A DNA stretch of 64,000 nt from Alphaproteobacteria bacterium (GCA_028284945.1 JANQQJ010000029.1:1-64000), one strand, 5' to 3'. Positions 9,405 to 20,038 are shown, counted from the first letter of the stretch. A program made the numbers and translations. The notes: generated by a model from the sequence alone, not told the origin.

Positions 9405-11210
9405 TCACCGCCGCCCGAATAGGCGTTCGATGTCTTTCAGCTTCAGTTCCACATAGGTCGGGCGGCCATGGTTGCATTGGCCGGAATGGGGGGTCACTTC
9501 CATTTCGCGCATCAGCGCGTTCATTTCTGTCACGTTGAGCCGCCGTCCGGCGCGCACGCTGCCGTGGCAGGCCATGGTGGAACACACATCTTCCAGCCGT
9601 TCTTTCAATGAAAGTGTTTCGTCGAACTCGGCCAGGTCGTCCGCCAGGTCACGGACCAGCGCCTTGATGTCACACTCGCCCAGAAGCGCGGGTGTTTCCT
9701 GCACCACCACGGCTCCGTCACCGAACGGCTCGAGCACAAGGCCCAGTTCCCCGAGCTCCGCCGCGCGCTCGGTCAGCCGCTGGGCATCGATCGGGTCAAG
9801 CTCAACCACCTCGGGCAACAGCAGCATCTGGCGTGACACGCCTTTTTCGCTGAGCGCGTTTTTCATGCGTTCATAGACCAGCCGTTCATGGGCGGCATGC
9901 TGGTCGATAATGACGATGCCATCGCCGGTCTGGGCTATAATGTAGGTCTCATGCAACTGGCCGCGCGCGGCTCCCAGCGGATAGTCTGGTACCGGCTGCG
10001 GTTCCGACTCCTGAACTGGCATTGGCGGTGCGGTTTCGACCTGAGCGGACGGGCCTGCATCATAGGCAAGCGTCGGTTCGGCCATCCCTGGCGCTTGGCC
10101 GGGCGCCTGTCCCAGCGGGCGATGAAATTCAGCAAAGGCGCCCGTTGGCGGGGCCTCCCGCTGGATCGCGCCCAGTGCAGCCTGGCTGGTGGTGGTCGAT
10201 GCCTGATGCCCAGCATCGGCCAGCGCGTGGCGCAGCGCGCCGACGATCAATCCGCGCACCACGCCAGGGTCCTTGAAGCGGACTTCGGCCTTGGCCGGGT
10301 GCACATTGACGTCGACATCGTCGTTTTCGCACTCCAGAAACAGCGCGACAATCGGGTGCCGGTCGCGGGCTAGAAAGTCTGAAAACGCGCCGCGCACCGC
10401 GCCGTGCAGCAGCTTGTCGCGAACCGCCCGGCCGTTGACGAAAAGATATTGCTGCTGGGCATTGCCCCGGTTGTAGGTGGGCACCCCGGCATAACCGGTC
10501 AGGTTAAATCCCCGGCGATGGGCATCGATCTGCATGGTGTTGGCGGCGAAATCCGCACCCAGAATGGCTGAAAGCCGGGCCAGGCGGCGCGCCTCGAACA
10601 GATCACCCGGTGACGGTGGCAGTCGGACCGCGACCCGGTCATCATGGGTGAGCGTGAACCCGATTTCCGGATGCGCCATAGCCAGGCGGCGGATGATTTC
10701 CGTCGCATGGTTTAGTTCTGTCCGGTCCGACTTCATGAATTTCAGCCGCGCCGGCGTAGCATAGAACAGGTCGCGGATTTCAACCTTGGTGCCCCTGTCT
10801 AGTGCGGCAGGTTCCAACGGCAGGCGTTTACCGGCGTCAACCGACACCCGCCATGTCTCTGCGGCGCCTGCTGCCCGGCTGGTGATGGTCAAGCGGCTGA
10901 CAGCCCCAATAGAAGGCAGCGCCTCGCCGCGAAATCCCAGGAATTGAACCGCCAGCAGATCATCGTCGGGAAGTTTCGAGGTGGCGTGCCGTTCGACGCA
11001 AAGCTCCAGGTCTTCGCGCTGCATGCCCTGGCCGTCATCGGTGACGCCGATGTAATCACGGCCCCCCGCGTTCATCACCACATCGATATGCTTGGCGCCC
11101 GCGTCGATCGCGTTTTCGACAAGTTCTTTGACCGCGCTGGCCGGCCGTTCCACCACCTCGCCCGCGGCAATGCGGTTTTGCGTGGTCTCGGGCAACAGGC
11201 GGATGATCAT
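9405..11210 (-). CDS. mutL: DNA mismatch repair protein MutL
   Basis: A 601-residue protein. The N-terminal GHKL ATPase carries [20 protein letters not shown] with the catalytic Glu, DDGQGM near 60, and [14 protein letters not shown]. The C-terminal dimerisation domain has [12 protein letters not shown], which fits the DQHA(x)2E(x)4E endonuclease motif, so this is a nicking MutL as expected in bacteria without MutH. The start is the ATG at [12 protein letters not shown]; a longer frame upstream lies inside pgi. It overlaps pgi by four bases (ATGA). The C-terminal [16 protein letters not shown] segment is also typical. Confidence 0.97.
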   Translation of the reverse strand: MIIRLLPETTQNRIAAGEVVERPASAVKELVENAIDAGAKHIDVVMNAGGRDYIGVTDDGQGMQREDLELCVERHATSKLPDDDLLAVQFLGFRGEALPSIGAVSRLTITSRAAGAAETWRVSVDAGKRLPLEPAALDRGTKVEIRDLFYATPARLKFMKSDRTELNHATEIIRRLAMAHPEIGFTLTHDDRVAVRLPPSPGDLFEARRLARLSAILGADFAANTMQIDAHRRGFNLTGYAGVPTYNRGNAQQQYLFVNGRAVRDKLLHGAVRGAFSDFLARDRHPIVALFLECENDDVDVNVHPAKAEVRFKDPGVVRGLIVGALRHALADAGHQASTTTSQAALGAIQREAPPTGAFAEFHRPLGQAPGQAPGMAEPTLAYDAGPSAQVETAPPMPVQESEPQPVPDYPLGAARGQLHETYIIAQTGDGIVIIDQHAAHERLVYERMKNALSEKGVSRQMLLLPEVVELDPIDAQRLTERAAELGELGLVLEPFGDGAVVVQETPALLGECDIKALVRDLADDLAEFDETLSLKERLEDVCSTMACHGSVRAGRRLNVTEMNALMREMEVTPHSGQCNHGRPTYVELKLKDIERLFGRR

Positions 11211-12484
11211 GTTTTCTGCAGATAATCCCGCGTTAGCGTTTTGCCCAGTTCGACCGCGGGTTGGCCGAAGGGATCGACCTCCAGCATATCGCCCAGAATG
11301 ATGGTTTCCAGCATGAAGTGCATCATCAGGCCGCCCATTGATGCTTCGTCGACCTGGGTGAGCTGGATGTGGCGTACCGGGCGTCCTTGGGCGCAAAGCG
11401 CATCCATGGTGGCCCGGCCTTGTGCGGCCACCAGATCGCCAATGGTCTTGCCCGACAAATAGGTCAGCGCCGGGTCATCGGTCAGGTCGCGGGAGAGCGG
11501 AGGGCCCGCCCCTTCAATATCGGCGGTAATCACCGTGATCAGCTTGTTGGCCGGCCCGTCCAGAAACAGCTGCAGCATGCTGTGCTGATCCACCGGGCCC
11601 AGCGCGGCGACCGGGGTCAGCCCCTTGCCGTCCTTGCCCAGGCTTTCGCCCAGCAATTGCCGGTACCACATGCCCAGCCGTTCCAGCCGATTGGCGTAGG
11701 GCATCATCACCAGATCGGTAACGCCCCGGTCTTCGGCCAGGGCGGCGACCGCCGCAGCACCTTGTGCGGGCCCCGAATCAGGCGTGTTGATCACCTCATC
11801 GAGCACGGCCTTTGCACCGACGCGCACCTTGGCGATATCGAGCCCCAACACGGCTGCAGGCAATAGCCCGACACAGGATAGGGCAGAGTAACGGCCCCCC
11901 AAGGCCGCATCGTGATCCAGAACGGCGATGGAAAACCGCTCTGCAAGCCGCCGAAGCGGATTATCGCCCGGCTGCGAGATGGCGATTACACGGGCGCCGA
12001 TATCATCTTCTAGCCCGCGGGCGCGAAAGGCATCCAGCGTCGCGACCAATTGCGCCAAGGGTTCCGGTGTGCCGCCGGATTTTGAGATCACGATGAACGT
12101 CGAGCGTTTGAAATCGGTCGCGGTGAGCAGGTCGGCAAAAGCCAGAGGGTCAAGATTATCGGTGAAAATGACCTGCGGCTTTGCCCAATCGGGCGCCAGC
12201 GCGGCCAGGGTCTGCCCGCCCAGGCTCGACCCGCCGATGCCCAGGACGATGACCCGGTCGCTCTGATTGCGGATCAGTCCGGCAATGTCACCCAGGCTCA
12301 TAAGGTCGCTGGTTTCGCCCGGCAGCCGCAGCAGCGGCCAGTCGGGGTGGTTGACTGCTTGGCGAATTTTATCGGTGCCGCGTTGGGTCGCGGCCAGCGC
12401 GGTCTTAAATTGGTCCTCGCTGATGCCGCCGGCGCCGGCGCGTGTTGCAAAGCAACCCTCGACGGACTGCTTGAGCGGTATCAC
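11207..12484 (-). CDS. pgi: Glucose-6-phosphate isomerase
   Basis: A 425-residue phosphoglucose isomerase, shorter than the 550-residue E. coli enzyme but like compact bacterial forms. Visible motifs are [17 protein letters not shown] near residue 80, the sugar-phosphate loop [16 protein letters not shown] near 130, and [15 protein letters not shown] near 200. The enzyme interconverts glucose-6-phosphate and fructose-6-phosphate in the cytoplasm. It overlaps mutL downstream and the M16 partner gene upstream by four bases each. No other glycolysis genes are adjacent, so its place reflects operon architecture rather than pathway. Confidence 0.95.
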   Translation of the reverse strand: MIPLKQSVEGCFATRAGAGGISEDQFKTALAATQRGTDKIRQAVNHPDWPLLRLPGETSDLMSLGDIAGLIRNQSDRVIVLGIGGSSLGGQTLAALAPDWAKPQVIFTDNLDPLAFADLLTATDFKRSTFIVISKSGGTPEPLAQLVATLDAFRARGLEDDIGARVIAISQPGDNPLRRLAERFSIAVLDHDAALGGRYSALSCVGLLPAAVLGLDIAKVRVGAKAVLDEVINTPDSGPAQGAAAVAALAEDRGVTDLVMMPYANRLERLGMWYRQLLGESLGKDGKGLTPVAALGPVDQHSMLQLFLDGPANKLITVITADIEGAGPPLSRDLTDDPALTYLSGKTIGDLVAAQGRATMDALCAQGRPVRHIQLTQVDEASMGGLMMHFMLETIILGDMLEVDPFGQPAVELGKTLTRDYLQKT

Positions 12485-13830
12485 GGCGCAACCGCCTCTG
12501 GTGTCATATCCAGCGCGGTTTCTTCCAGGCCTTCCGGCTGGCCGACAATGACCCAGAAGAGCGCGTCTGTGCTCAGCAGCCTGGCCGCGACCCGGTTGAC
12601 GTCGTCCAGTGTGATCGCCTCGACCAAGCTGTTGCGCGCATCGATGTAGTCGATACCCAGATCATAGCGTTGGATGCCCACCAGCTGACCGGCAATGGCG
12701 TCGCTGGAATCGAAGTTGAGCGCATAAGACCCTGTCAAATAGGTTTTGGCGTCCATCAACTCTTTTTCCGTGACACCCTCTGTGGCCATCTGGTTGACGA
12801 CCATTTCGATGACACTCTTGGATTCGCCCATCCGCGCGTTGACCGTAGCCACGCTCCCCAGGATGATGCCGGCATGCTGCATCGGTAGAAGATAGGTATA
12901 GACCCCATAGGTCAGGCCGCGCTTCCGCCGGACTTCTTCCATCAGCCGCGACGAAAAGCCGCCTTGGCCCAATATCTGATTCATAACCAGCGCGGCGAAC
13001 CAGTCAGGATCGTCTCGCCTGATGCCCGGCAGCCCGAATATTGCGACGCTCTGCGGCACGGCCCGGTCAATCACCTCGACCGGATTGACGTCGCTGATCG
13101 CAGTTTCGGCAATAGCCACTGCGGGCGATGTGTCCGGCAGGCTGCCGAAGGCCACATCCAGCAAGGGTGCAAGCTCTTCGGGTGTTATGTCGCCAACTAC
13201 ACCGACGATCAGCCGGTCGCGGGTCAGGTGCGTTCCGGCATAGGCAACCAGATCGTCGCGGGTAATCGCGGCAACGCTTTCTGCCGTGCCCTTGGTATTA
13301 CGGGCATAGGGGTGCCCCTCAAACGCATGGGCCATCCAGGCGCGGCTGGCCACCGTGCGGGGGCGGTCTGATTCCCGGCGCTGGATTGATAGGACCTGCT
13401 CGCGCACCCGTTCGATCGCGTCCTCGTCAAAACGGGGTTGGCTGAGCGCCAGGCCGAGTAGGCGGAACGCTTCGTCGCGTTCTTCGGACAGGGTCTTTAG
13501 TGAGCCGCTGAACTGGTCCCGGCCAGCATCGAACCCCATGTGGATCGCGCGCTCTTCGAGGCGTTTTTGGAAGGCCAGGGAATCGAGGTCGCCTGCCCCT
13601 TCGTTCAGCAGGCCTGAAACCAGATAGGCCAGACCCTCTTTGCCATCGGGGTCGGTGGCCGCGCCCGCCTCAAACTCATAGCTGAGGGCGATCAGCGGAA
13701 TGGACGGTTCTTCGACCAGCCAGGCCTTCACCCCGCCCGGGCTGACCACCTGTTTGATGTCGACCGCAGATGCGGGCGCGGCAATAGCGGCCAGGCAGAA
13801 GACAAGCAGAAGCGACATCGACCGGATCAT
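12481..13830 (-). CDS. M16 family protein, non-catalytic partner
   Basis: A 449-residue secreted protein of the pitrilysin/insulinase family with a signal peptide (MSLLLVFCLAAIAAPASAVD, residues 5-24). At the position of the zinc motif HxxEH it reads GLAYLVSGLLNEGAGDLD, with no His or Glu ligands. The C-terminal half carries the conserved GFSSRLMEEVRRKRGLTYGVY block that binds substrate. Paired M16 proteins work as heterodimers in which one subunit supplies zinc and the other shapes the chamber. This gene follows the catalytic partner with a GTGA/ATGA-type overlap, as expected for such a pair. Confidence 0.9.
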   Translation of the reverse strand: MIRSMSLLLVFCLAAIAAPASAVDIKQVVSPGGVKAWLVEEPSIPLIALSYEFEAGAATDPDGKEGLAYLVSGLLNEGAGDLDSLAFQKRLEERAIHMGFDAGRDQFSGSLKTLSEERDEAFRLLGLALSQPRFDEDAIERVREQVLSIQRRESDRPRTVASRAWMAHAFEGHPYARNTKGTAESVAAITRDDLVAYAGTHLTRDRLIVGVVGDITPEELAPLLDVAFGSLPDTSPAVAIAETAISDVNPVEVIDRAVPQSVAIFGLPGIRRDDPDWFAALVMNQILGQGGFSSRLMEEVRRKRGLTYGVYTYLLPMQHAGIILGSVATVNARMGESKSVIEMVVNQMATEGVTEKELMDAKTYLTGSYALNFDSSDAIAGQLVGIQRYDLGIDYIDARNSLVEAITLDDVNRVAARLLSTDALFWVIVGQPEGLEETALDMTPEAVAP

Positions 13831-15209
13831 TCCGCCGCCCCTTGCGCAGCCTCGGCGGCCTGTGGCTCCGGCAATAGAATGCCGGTCACGGATTGTTCCG
13901 GATGAAAGACATGGCGGGCCGCCGCGATCACATCCTCGACGGTCACCGCGGCCACTCGTTCCGGCCAGGATTCAATGTCCTCGATGGTTCTGCCGACAAT
14001 GAGTGTCCTGCCGAACAGGTTGGCGAGGCCTTCGCCGCTATCGCGGGCATAGACCGCAGCCGCCGTCAACGATCGCTTGGACCTGTTGAGTTCTTCCTCG
14101 GTAATGCCATTGGCCATGATGTCGGCCAGCACCGCATCGACTGCTTCTGGCAGCGCATCGATCTTCCCCTCAGCGGGTGTGATGCCAACTCCCAGCGACC
14201 CCGGTCCTACGCCGGATGGCCAGTACCAAGAGCCCAGGTCGACGGCGATCCCCAGGTCGACCACCAGCGTCTGATAAAGGCGGCTGGTCGTGCTACCGCC
14301 CAGAATGTCGTTCAGCACCTGCAACGGCATGGCGTGTTCAGATGCGCCCCAAAGATAACTCGGCGCCAGATAGCTGCGCGACCAATTGGGCTGACTGACC
14401 CGGGGGTCATGCATCACCAGTTCACGCGGCGCCTTTTGCGGCGGTTCGGCGGCGATAATGCGTTCGGGAATCTCTTTCGGTTCAAGCTGGCCATAGGTCT
14501 GTTCGGCCAGCGCCAGCACCTGGGCGGCATCCACGTCACCGACCACGACGACCACTGCATTATTGGGTGCATAATAAGTGCGGTAAAAGGCCAGCGCGTC
14601 GTCGCGAGTCAGGCCTTCAATATCGTGCATCCAGCCGATGATCGGCAGGCGGTAGGGGTGGGCCAGATATTGCGCGGCGCGGACCTGCTCTCGAAACAGG
14701 GCTGCAGGGGAGTTCTCCACCCGGGTGCGACGCTCTTCGATCACCACATCGCGTTCGGCGGCGACCTCATCTTCTGCGATCACCAGACCGCCCATCCGGT
14801 CGGCTTCCATGGTCATCACCAGTTCCAGACGGTCCGCGGCAACCAGTTGGTAATAGGCGGTGAAATCCCAGGAGGTAAATGCGTTATCACGGCCACCATT
14901 GCGTGAGATCGTTTTGGAGAATTCGCCAGCAGGGATCGCCTCAGTGCCCTTGAACATCAAATGTTCCAGAAAGTGGGCCAGGCCGGTCTTTCCGGCGAAC
15001 TCGTCGATGGCGCCGACTTTATACCAGGCCATGTGGGTGACGATCGGCGCGCGCCGGTCCTCGACCACGACCAGTTTCAGGCCGTTGTCGAGCGTGAATT
15101 CCTGCGCGTTAAACAGCGATGACGGCACCGCTTGCGCGGCGGCCGCGCTCAACAGCAGGGTAATGAAGCTAAAAAGAAGGGTTCTAGGCCGAAAAGACGC
15201 GAGGGTCAG
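13827..15209 (-). CDS. M16 family zinc protease, catalytic subunit
   Basis: A periplasmic pitrilysin-type peptidase. The inverted zinc motif is HFLEH at residues 79-83 (GLAHFLEHLMFKGTE), and downstream acids in the EERRTRVENSP segment complete the ligand set. The start is unusual. The first ordinary start (TTG at 15152) would cut away the hydrophobic stretch LLFSFITLLLSAAAAQA. The frame stays open back to a CTG at 15209 whose CTGA overlaps the bamF stop by four bases, the same junction used throughout this operon. I therefore propose a CTG start and a 460-residue precursor with a signal peptide; the shorter start remains possible. Confidence 0.88.
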   Translation of the reverse strand: MTLASFRPRTLLFSFITLLLSAAAAQAVPSSLFNAQEFTLDNGLKLVVVEDRRAPIVTHMAWYKVGAIDEFAGKTGLAHFLEHLMFKGTEAIPAGEFSKTISRNGGRDNAFTSWDFTAYYQLVAADRLELVMTMEADRMGGLVIAEDEVAAERDVVIEERRTRVENSPAALFREQVRAAQYLAHPYRLPIIGWMHDIEGLTRDDALAFYRTYYAPNNAVVVVVGDVDAAQVLALAEQTYGQLEPKEIPERIIAAEPPQKAPRELVMHDPRVSQPNWSRSYLAPSYLWGASEHAMPLQVLNDILGGSTTSRLYQTLVVDLGIAVDLGSWYWPSGVGPGSLGVGITPAEGKIDALPEAVDAVLADIMANGITEEELNRSKRSLTAAAVYARDSGEGLANLFGRTLIVGRTIEDIESWPERVAAVTVEDVIAAARHVFHPEQSVTGILLPEPQAAEAAQGAAE

Positions 15210-15700
15210 TTGTCAGTCTCCGTTGCTGACGGGGTCTGTCTTTCGATCAACGTTCCAGAGCCGCCTTCGAGGGAATCGTTATAGAGAATTTCCTCGGTAA
15301 AGGTTCCTTTGCGGACAACCGATGTTTCCGGCGACAGGTCGGACCGCACATTCCGGTCGGCTGACGAGCCACCGGTCGCCTGCAGCAATTGCTGTTCGCT
15401 CTGCGACGGCGCGGCCAGTTGCGTATTGGCTTCTGGGAACAAGGCGGTCATCGCCATCGATGACGGATCGGCTTCTTCAGGCCGTGGGCGGTTGGCGCCC
15501 GGCGGACGCAGATTATAGTCCGGCGGAATGACCAGCGGTGTTTTCGCGACGACGGTGAACTCATCGGGCGGATATTTGTTGATGCCCAGCGCATCGCCCA
15601 CACCGCCACAGCCGCCCAGTAGGCCGGCACTGATCAGCAGCGCCGCAATTCCGGCACCGGTTCGTGTTGTCCCGGGTCGTCTTGTCATTGTCCGTTCCAT
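15206..15700 (-). CDS. bamF: BamF-type lipoprotein (DUF3035)
   Basis: An outer-membrane lipoprotein of about 160 residues. The signal sequence ends in the lipobox LLGGC, and the conserved DUF3035 core follows: NKYPPDEFTVVAKTPLVIPP, then DYNLRPPGANRPRPEE. In Caulobacter this family is BamF, an alphaproteobacterial accessory subunit of the beta-barrel assembly complex. Two Met codons (15700 and 15688) precede the signal sequence, and I chose the first one after the lspA stop. It lies between lspA, which processes lipoproteins, and the M16 proteases. It could be translated from the end of lspA. Confidence 0.85.
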   Translation of the reverse strand: MERTMTRRPGTTRTGAGIAALLISAGLLGGCGGVGDALGINKYPPDEFTVVAKTPLVIPPDYNLRPPGANRPRPEEADPSSMAMTALFPEANTQLAAPSQSEQQLLQATGGSSADRNVRSDLSPETSVVRKGTFTEEILYNDSLEGGSGTLIERQTPSATETDN

Positions 15701-15701
15701 T

Positions 15702-16190
15702 CTATTCGTTCGCCTGCTGCTGACCGGATCTGAATATCGAATCCCACAAAAGCAAAGCCACGCCGATCGAGATTGCACTGTCCGCGATATTGAACGCCCA
15801 AAAGTGCCACCCCATTAGATGAAAATCAAAGAAATCCGCTACTGCTCCGTAAATAAGGCGATCCCACGCATTTCCCAGCGCCCCGCCGATCACCAGGCCA
15901 AGCGTTACGGTTAGAAATAGGTCTTTCGACCGAACCATCCAGACTGCAAGTCCAATGGCGACGATGGTTGAAAAGGCCGCGAACAGCTCTGCCTGCAGGG
16001 CCTGGTCGCTGAACATGCCGAAACTGACGCCCCGGTTCCAGACCATGGTGAGATTAAAGAACGAGGTGATCTCGATCTGACCGCGCGACAGCAAATCAAG
16101 GCCGTGCACTATCCATTCTTTGGTCAGGCGGTCTGCGGCGACAATAAAGGCAATCAGCCCGAACCCGATGGAAAGCCGCCGGGCACTCAT
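15702..16190 (-). CDS. lspA: Lipoprotein signal peptidase
   Basis: A 162-residue inner-membrane aspartyl protease (signal peptidase II) that cleaves prolipoproteins before the lipidated Cys. Four membrane segments are visible. The catalytic aspartates are Asp119 in GAVADFFDF and Asp137 in FNIADSAI, with NRGVSFGMF and GNAWDRL as further signatures. The start at MSARRLSIGF overlaps the ileS stop by four bases; the longer frame upstream is inside ileS. The ileS-lspA order is common in proteobacteria. The next gene encodes a lipoprotein that would be one of its substrates. Confidence 0.96.
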   Translation of the reverse strand: MSARRLSIGFGLIAFIVAADRLTKEWIVHGLDLLSRGQIEITSFFNLTMVWNRGVSFGMFSDQALQAELFAAFSTIVAIGLAVWMVRSKDLFLTVTLGLVIGGALGNAWDRLIYGAVADFFDFHLMGWHFWAFNIADSAISIGVALLLWDSIFRSGQQQANE

Positions 16191-18997
16191 GCGGTCGCTA
16201 TCGCCTCCGCGCAGCGGTGGCACAGGTCCGGGTGAGCCTCGATCTGGCCGACTTCCGGTAGGATCATCCAGCAGCGTTGGCACTTTTCGCCCTCGGCCAT
16301 GACCGGCACAACACCGATGCCGGGGACATCCTCCAGCGTAAACGCTTCTGACGGGACCGGTGCTTGCAGCAGGGTCGCGTCGGATGTGATCGCGAACTCG
16401 GCAAGGTCGATGCCTTCCAGTGCGGCCGCATAGGTATCGTCGGTGATATAGACAATGGGGGCCGCGGCCAGGCTGGAACCAATACGCTTCTCCCGCCGCT
16501 CGACCTCCAGCGCGCCGGTGATCACCCGGCGCAGATTACGCAGCGTGACCCATTTCGACGCTAGCGCATCGTCGCGCCATTCCGTCGGCACATCCGGGAA
16601 GGTTCGCAAGTGAACGCTTTCAGTGTCGCCCGGATTGCGCGCCAGCCAGGCTTCTTCGGCGGTGAAGACCAAAATCGGGGCCAGCCAGGCTGTCAGACAG
16701 TCATAGACTTCGGCCAATACGGTGCGGGCGGCCCGGCGGCGTGTCGCTGAAGGTGCATCACAATAGAGCGCATCTTTACGGACATCGAAGAACAGCGCCG
16801 ACAGGTCAACGATGCAGAAATTGTAAAGCGCCTGATAGATGCGGTGGAATTCATAGTCCTCAATTGCGGTGCGCATCATGCCGTCGATTTCCCACAGCCG
16901 GTGCAGGATAAACCGCTCCAGTTCGGGCATTTCGGCCACGGGCAGCCGCTCCGTGTCGGAGAAATCGTTCAGATTGCCGATGGCGAAGCGCAGTGTGTTG
17001 CGGATTTTCCGGTAGGCGTCGACCTGGCTGGCAATGATGTCGTTGCCGATCCGCACATCGTTGACATAGTCGGTCGATGCGGCCCAAAGGCGCAGAATGT
17101 CAGCGCCATACTGATCGACGATCTTCTGCGGCTCGACTGTATTGCCAAGCGACTTGGACATTTTGCGGCCCTTGGCATCCAGCACAAAACCGTGGGTCAG
17201 CACCGCATCATAGGGCGCCCGCCCTCGTGTGCCGACGGATTCCAGCAGGCTCGACTGGAACCAGCCGCGGTGTTGGTCCGATCCTTCCAGATAAAGCGAC
17301 GCGGGGCTTGAGAGTTCAGGCCGGTCCTCAAGCACAAACGCATGGGTGCACCCGGAATCGAACCACACATCCAGGATGTCGGTGACCTTGTCCCATTCGT
17401 CCGGATCATGGCCGTTGCCCAGGAAGAAGGCATTGCCTTCCTCGAACCAGACGTCGGCGCCCCGTTCTGCAAACGCATCAACGATGCGTTGGTTAACGAC
17501 CGGATCGCGGAGGATTTCTCCGGTGCGCTTGTTGACAAAAACCGTAATGGGGACACCCCAGGCGCGCTGACGCGACACCACCCAGTCCGGTCTTGTGGCG
17601 ACCATGGCATGGATTCGGTTGTGGCCGGATTCAGGAACCCAGCGCACCCGGTCGATCTCTGCAAGCGCCGTCTTGCGCAGATCGTTGGTCTCCATAGAGA
17701 TGAACCATTGCGGCGTGTTGCGGAAAATCAGCGGCGCTTTCGAGCGCCAGGAATGCGGGTAGGAGTGGCGCAGGTCGCCGGCCGACAGCAGCGCGCCGAC
17801 GCTATCGAGCGCATCGCAGACCGGCCCGTCGGCCTTGAACACATGCAGGCCGGCAAACATCGGCACATGGTCATAATATTTGCCGTCACCGGCGACCATA
17901 TCAGGGATGTCGCGGTGACCATGGGCCAGCCAGACTTCATAGTCTTCCTGGCCATGGCTGGGGGCCGTGTGGACGAAACCGGTACCGGCCTCCGTCGTCA
18001 CGTGATCGCCCGCCAGCAATGGGACCTCGAAATCGTAATCTTTGCCGCGCCAGGGATGGGCGCAGACGGTGCCCGCCAGAGCGTCGCCCTTAAAGCGGGC
18101 GACGACGTTGTAACCGCCAATGCCACCGCGGCCGCATGCGTCGGCCAGAAGCGTTTCGGCAAAGACCAGTTTTTCGCCCACTCGGGCATGGCTGTCCGCA
18201 TCCGTCTCGGTGACCTCGATAACGGCGTAGTCCATCTCCGCACCATAGGCGACGGCGCGGTTGCCGGGGATCGTCCAGGGGGTTGTGGTCCAGATGATGA
18301 TACTGGCGCCTTCAAGCGGGTCGAGTTCTGTTTGGATGACCGGGAACCGCACATCGATCTGGCGGGAATCATGGTCGTGATATTCAACTTCGGCTTCAGC
18401 GAGTGCCGTCTGTTCGACGACCGACCACATGACGGGCTTCGCGCCCTTGTATAGGCCGCCATTCATCGCGAATTTCAGCAACTCTTCAGCGATCCGTGCC
18501 TCAGCGTGAAAATCCATGGTGATGTAGGGATTGTCCCAGTCCGTCTCGATGCCCAGGCGCTTGAGTTCCTCGCGCTGGACGTCGATCCAATGGGCGGCGA
18601 ATTCACGGCATTCACGGCGGAATTCAACGACAGGCACCTCGTCCTTGTCCTTGCCGGCCTTGCGGTACTTCTCTTCGATCTTCCACTCGATCGGCAGGCC
18701 ATGGCAGTCCCATCCCGGCACGCAGGGAACGTGTTTGCCCAGCATCCGGTGCGAGCGGGTGACGATGTCCTTCAACGACCGCTCAAAGGCGTGACCCATA
18801 TGCATATTACCATTGGCATAGGGCGGGCCGTCATGGTGGATCCAGACTGGGCGACCCTGGGTACTCTCATTGATCCTGTCATGCATGCCAAGGGTCTGCC
18901 AGCGGGCCAGCATGTCCGGCTCACGCTGCGGCAGTTTGGCCTTCATGGCGAAGTCCGTCTGCGGCAGACGGATCGTTGATTTATAGTCGGTTGTCAT
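16187..18997 (-). CDS. ileS: Isoleucyl-tRNA synthetase
   Basis: A 936-residue class I synthetase that charges tRNA-Ile, with editing of valine. The HIGH signature appears as HMGH at residues 66-69 (ANGNMHMGHAF), and KMSKS is present in DAKGRKMSKSLGNTVEP near 600. The editing domain contains WTTTPWTIPGNRAVAYG. The C-terminal zinc finger (CQRCW and CHRCAEA) is complete. The start is at MTTDYKSTIRLPQT; an upstream Met ten codons earlier lacks support. It is followed by lspA with a four-base overlap and preceded by ribF 100 bases away. Confidence 0.98.
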   Translation of the reverse strand: MTTDYKSTIRLPQTDFAMKAKLPQREPDMLARWQTLGMHDRINESTQGRPVWIHHDGPPYANGNMHMGHAFERSLKDIVTRSHRMLGKHVPCVPGWDCHGLPIEWKIEEKYRKAGKDKDEVPVVEFRRECREFAAHWIDVQREELKRLGIETDWDNPYITMDFHAEARIAEELLKFAMNGGLYKGAKPVMWSVVEQTALAEAEVEYHDHDSRQIDVRFPVIQTELDPLEGASIIIWTTTPWTIPGNRAVAYGAEMDYAVIEVTETDADSHARVGEKLVFAETLLADACGRGGIGGYNVVARFKGDALAGTVCAHPWRGKDYDFEVPLLAGDHVTTEAGTGFVHTAPSHGQEDYEVWLAHGHRDIPDMVAGDGKYYDHVPMFAGLHVFKADGPVCDALDSVGALLSAGDLRHSYPHSWRSKAPLIFRNTPQWFISMETNDLRKTALAEIDRVRWVPESGHNRIHAMVATRPDWVVSRQRAWGVPITVFVNKRTGEILRDPVVNQRIVDAFAERGADVWFEEGNAFFLGNGHDPDEWDKVTDILDVWFDSGCTHAFVLEDRPELSSPASLYLEGSDQHRGWFQSSLLESVGTRGRAPYDAVLTHGFVLDAKGRKMSKSLGNTVEPQKIVDQYGADILRLWAASTDYVNDVRIGNDIIASQVDAYRKIRNTLRFAIGNLNDFSDTERLPVAEMPELERFILHRLWEIDGMMRTAIEDYEFHRIYQALYNFCIVDLSALFFDVRKDALYCDAPSATRRRAARTVLAEVYDCLTAWLAPILVFTAEEAWLARNPGDTESVHLRTFPDVPTEWRDDALASKWVTLRNLRRVITGALEVERREKRIGSSLAAAPIVYITDDTYAAALEGIDLAEFAITSDATLLQAPVPSEAFTLEDVPGIGVVPVMAEGEKCQRCWMILPEVGQIEAHPDLCHRCAEAIATA

Positions 18998-19096
18998 CGC
19001 GGTGACCCGGTTATTGGGCGGTGTCAAAACCTAAGGCGCGCGTGTTTAACAAGGCCCCCGTCCAGTGTCGAGGGGCGGATCGTGGGGAGAAAGCGG

Positions 19097-20038
19097 TCAG
19101 CCGCCTTTTGCGAGAATGTCCTTGGCCGTCTGGCAGTCCTTGGCGATCTGCGCTTTCAGCGCATCGATGCCGTCAAATTTCTGCTCGGCGCGGATGAATT
19201 CGATGATCTCGACCGCAATGTGGTTGCCATAGATGTCGGCATCAAAATCGAAAATGTGGGCCTCGAACTTGATGATTTCCTTATCGAAGGTCGGCCGGCG
19301 GCCAATGTTCGCGACGCCGTCATACGTACCGGCATGATCGCCTTCCTCGATCTCGACACGCACGGCGTAAACACCCAGGGCGGGTTCAAGATAGTCGCCC
19401 CAATCGACATTGGCGGTCGGGAAGCCGATCGTCCGGCCACGCTGGTCGCCCATTTCGACCTTGCCTTCCACCCGCCAATAATGTCCCAGCAGCTTGGCGG
19501 CTTCACGGGGGTGGCCGGCACGAATGTGATCGCGGATCAGCGTCGATGAATGCAAGTCCTCGCCTGTCTTGACCGCATCAACGACGGTCACGCTAAAACC
19601 CTCTGCCGCACCCATATTCTGCAGCAGACCGGTTCCACCGCCCCGGTCCTTGCCGAAGCGCTGGTTGAAGCCGGTCACCACATGCCGCACGTTCATGCTT
19701 TTGACCAGAACCTGCGAGACGAAATCCTCTGCTAGCGTATTGGCGAGTGCCTCATCGAAGGTAAGAACAAACAATGCGTCGACGCCAAAGGCCTCAAGTT
19801 CCCGAGCCTTGGTGCGCAGGGTCATCAGCCGAAAATTGGGCGCGTCGGGGTTAAAATACTGCCGGGGGTGTGGCTCGGTGGTCAGCACGGCAAAGGGTGC
19901 GCCGATATCCCGGGCCATCTGCTTGGCCTGGGCAAGCACCGCCATATGGCCCTGATGCAGACCATCATAATTGCCCCAGGCAACAACGGCGCCGCGGACG
20001 TCCTCGGGCAGGTTTTCCAGATGCCGAAAGAGCTTCAT
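19097..20038 (-). CDS. ribF: Bifunctional riboflavin kinase / FAD synthetase
   Basis: A 313-residue protein that makes FMN and then FAD from riboflavin. The N-terminal nucleotidyltransferase has WGNYDGLHQGHMAVL (HxGH type) near residue 25 and STLIRDHIRAG near 165. The C-terminal flavokinase domain has GRTIGFPTANVDW near 205 and GVYAVRVEIEEG. Length and domain order match bacterial RibF. The ribF-ileS-lspA order is conserved in many proteobacteria. It heads the long minus-strand run, with MaoC hydratase 18 bases upstream on the same strand. Confidence 0.96.
   Translation of the reverse strand: MKLFRHLENLPEDVRGAVVAWGNYDGLHQGHMAVLAQAKQMARDIGAPFAVLTTEPHPRQYFNPDAPNFRLMTLRTKARELEAFGVDALFVLTFDEALANTLAEDFVSQVLVKSMNVRHVVTGFNQRFGKDRGGGTGLLQNMGAAEGFSVTVVDAVKTGEDLHSSTLIRDHIRAGHPREAAKLLGHYWRVEGKVEMGDQRGRTIGFPTANVDWGDYLEPALGVYAVRVEIEEGDHAGTYDGVANIGRRPTFDKEIIKFEAHIFDFDADIYGNHIAVEIIEFIRAEQKFDGIDALKAQIAKDCQTAKDILAKGG

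Noticed and set aside
9397-9585. Longer start for the small gene after mutL
   Set aside because: The added part is a shadow of the mutL C-terminus and is not conserved-looking protein.
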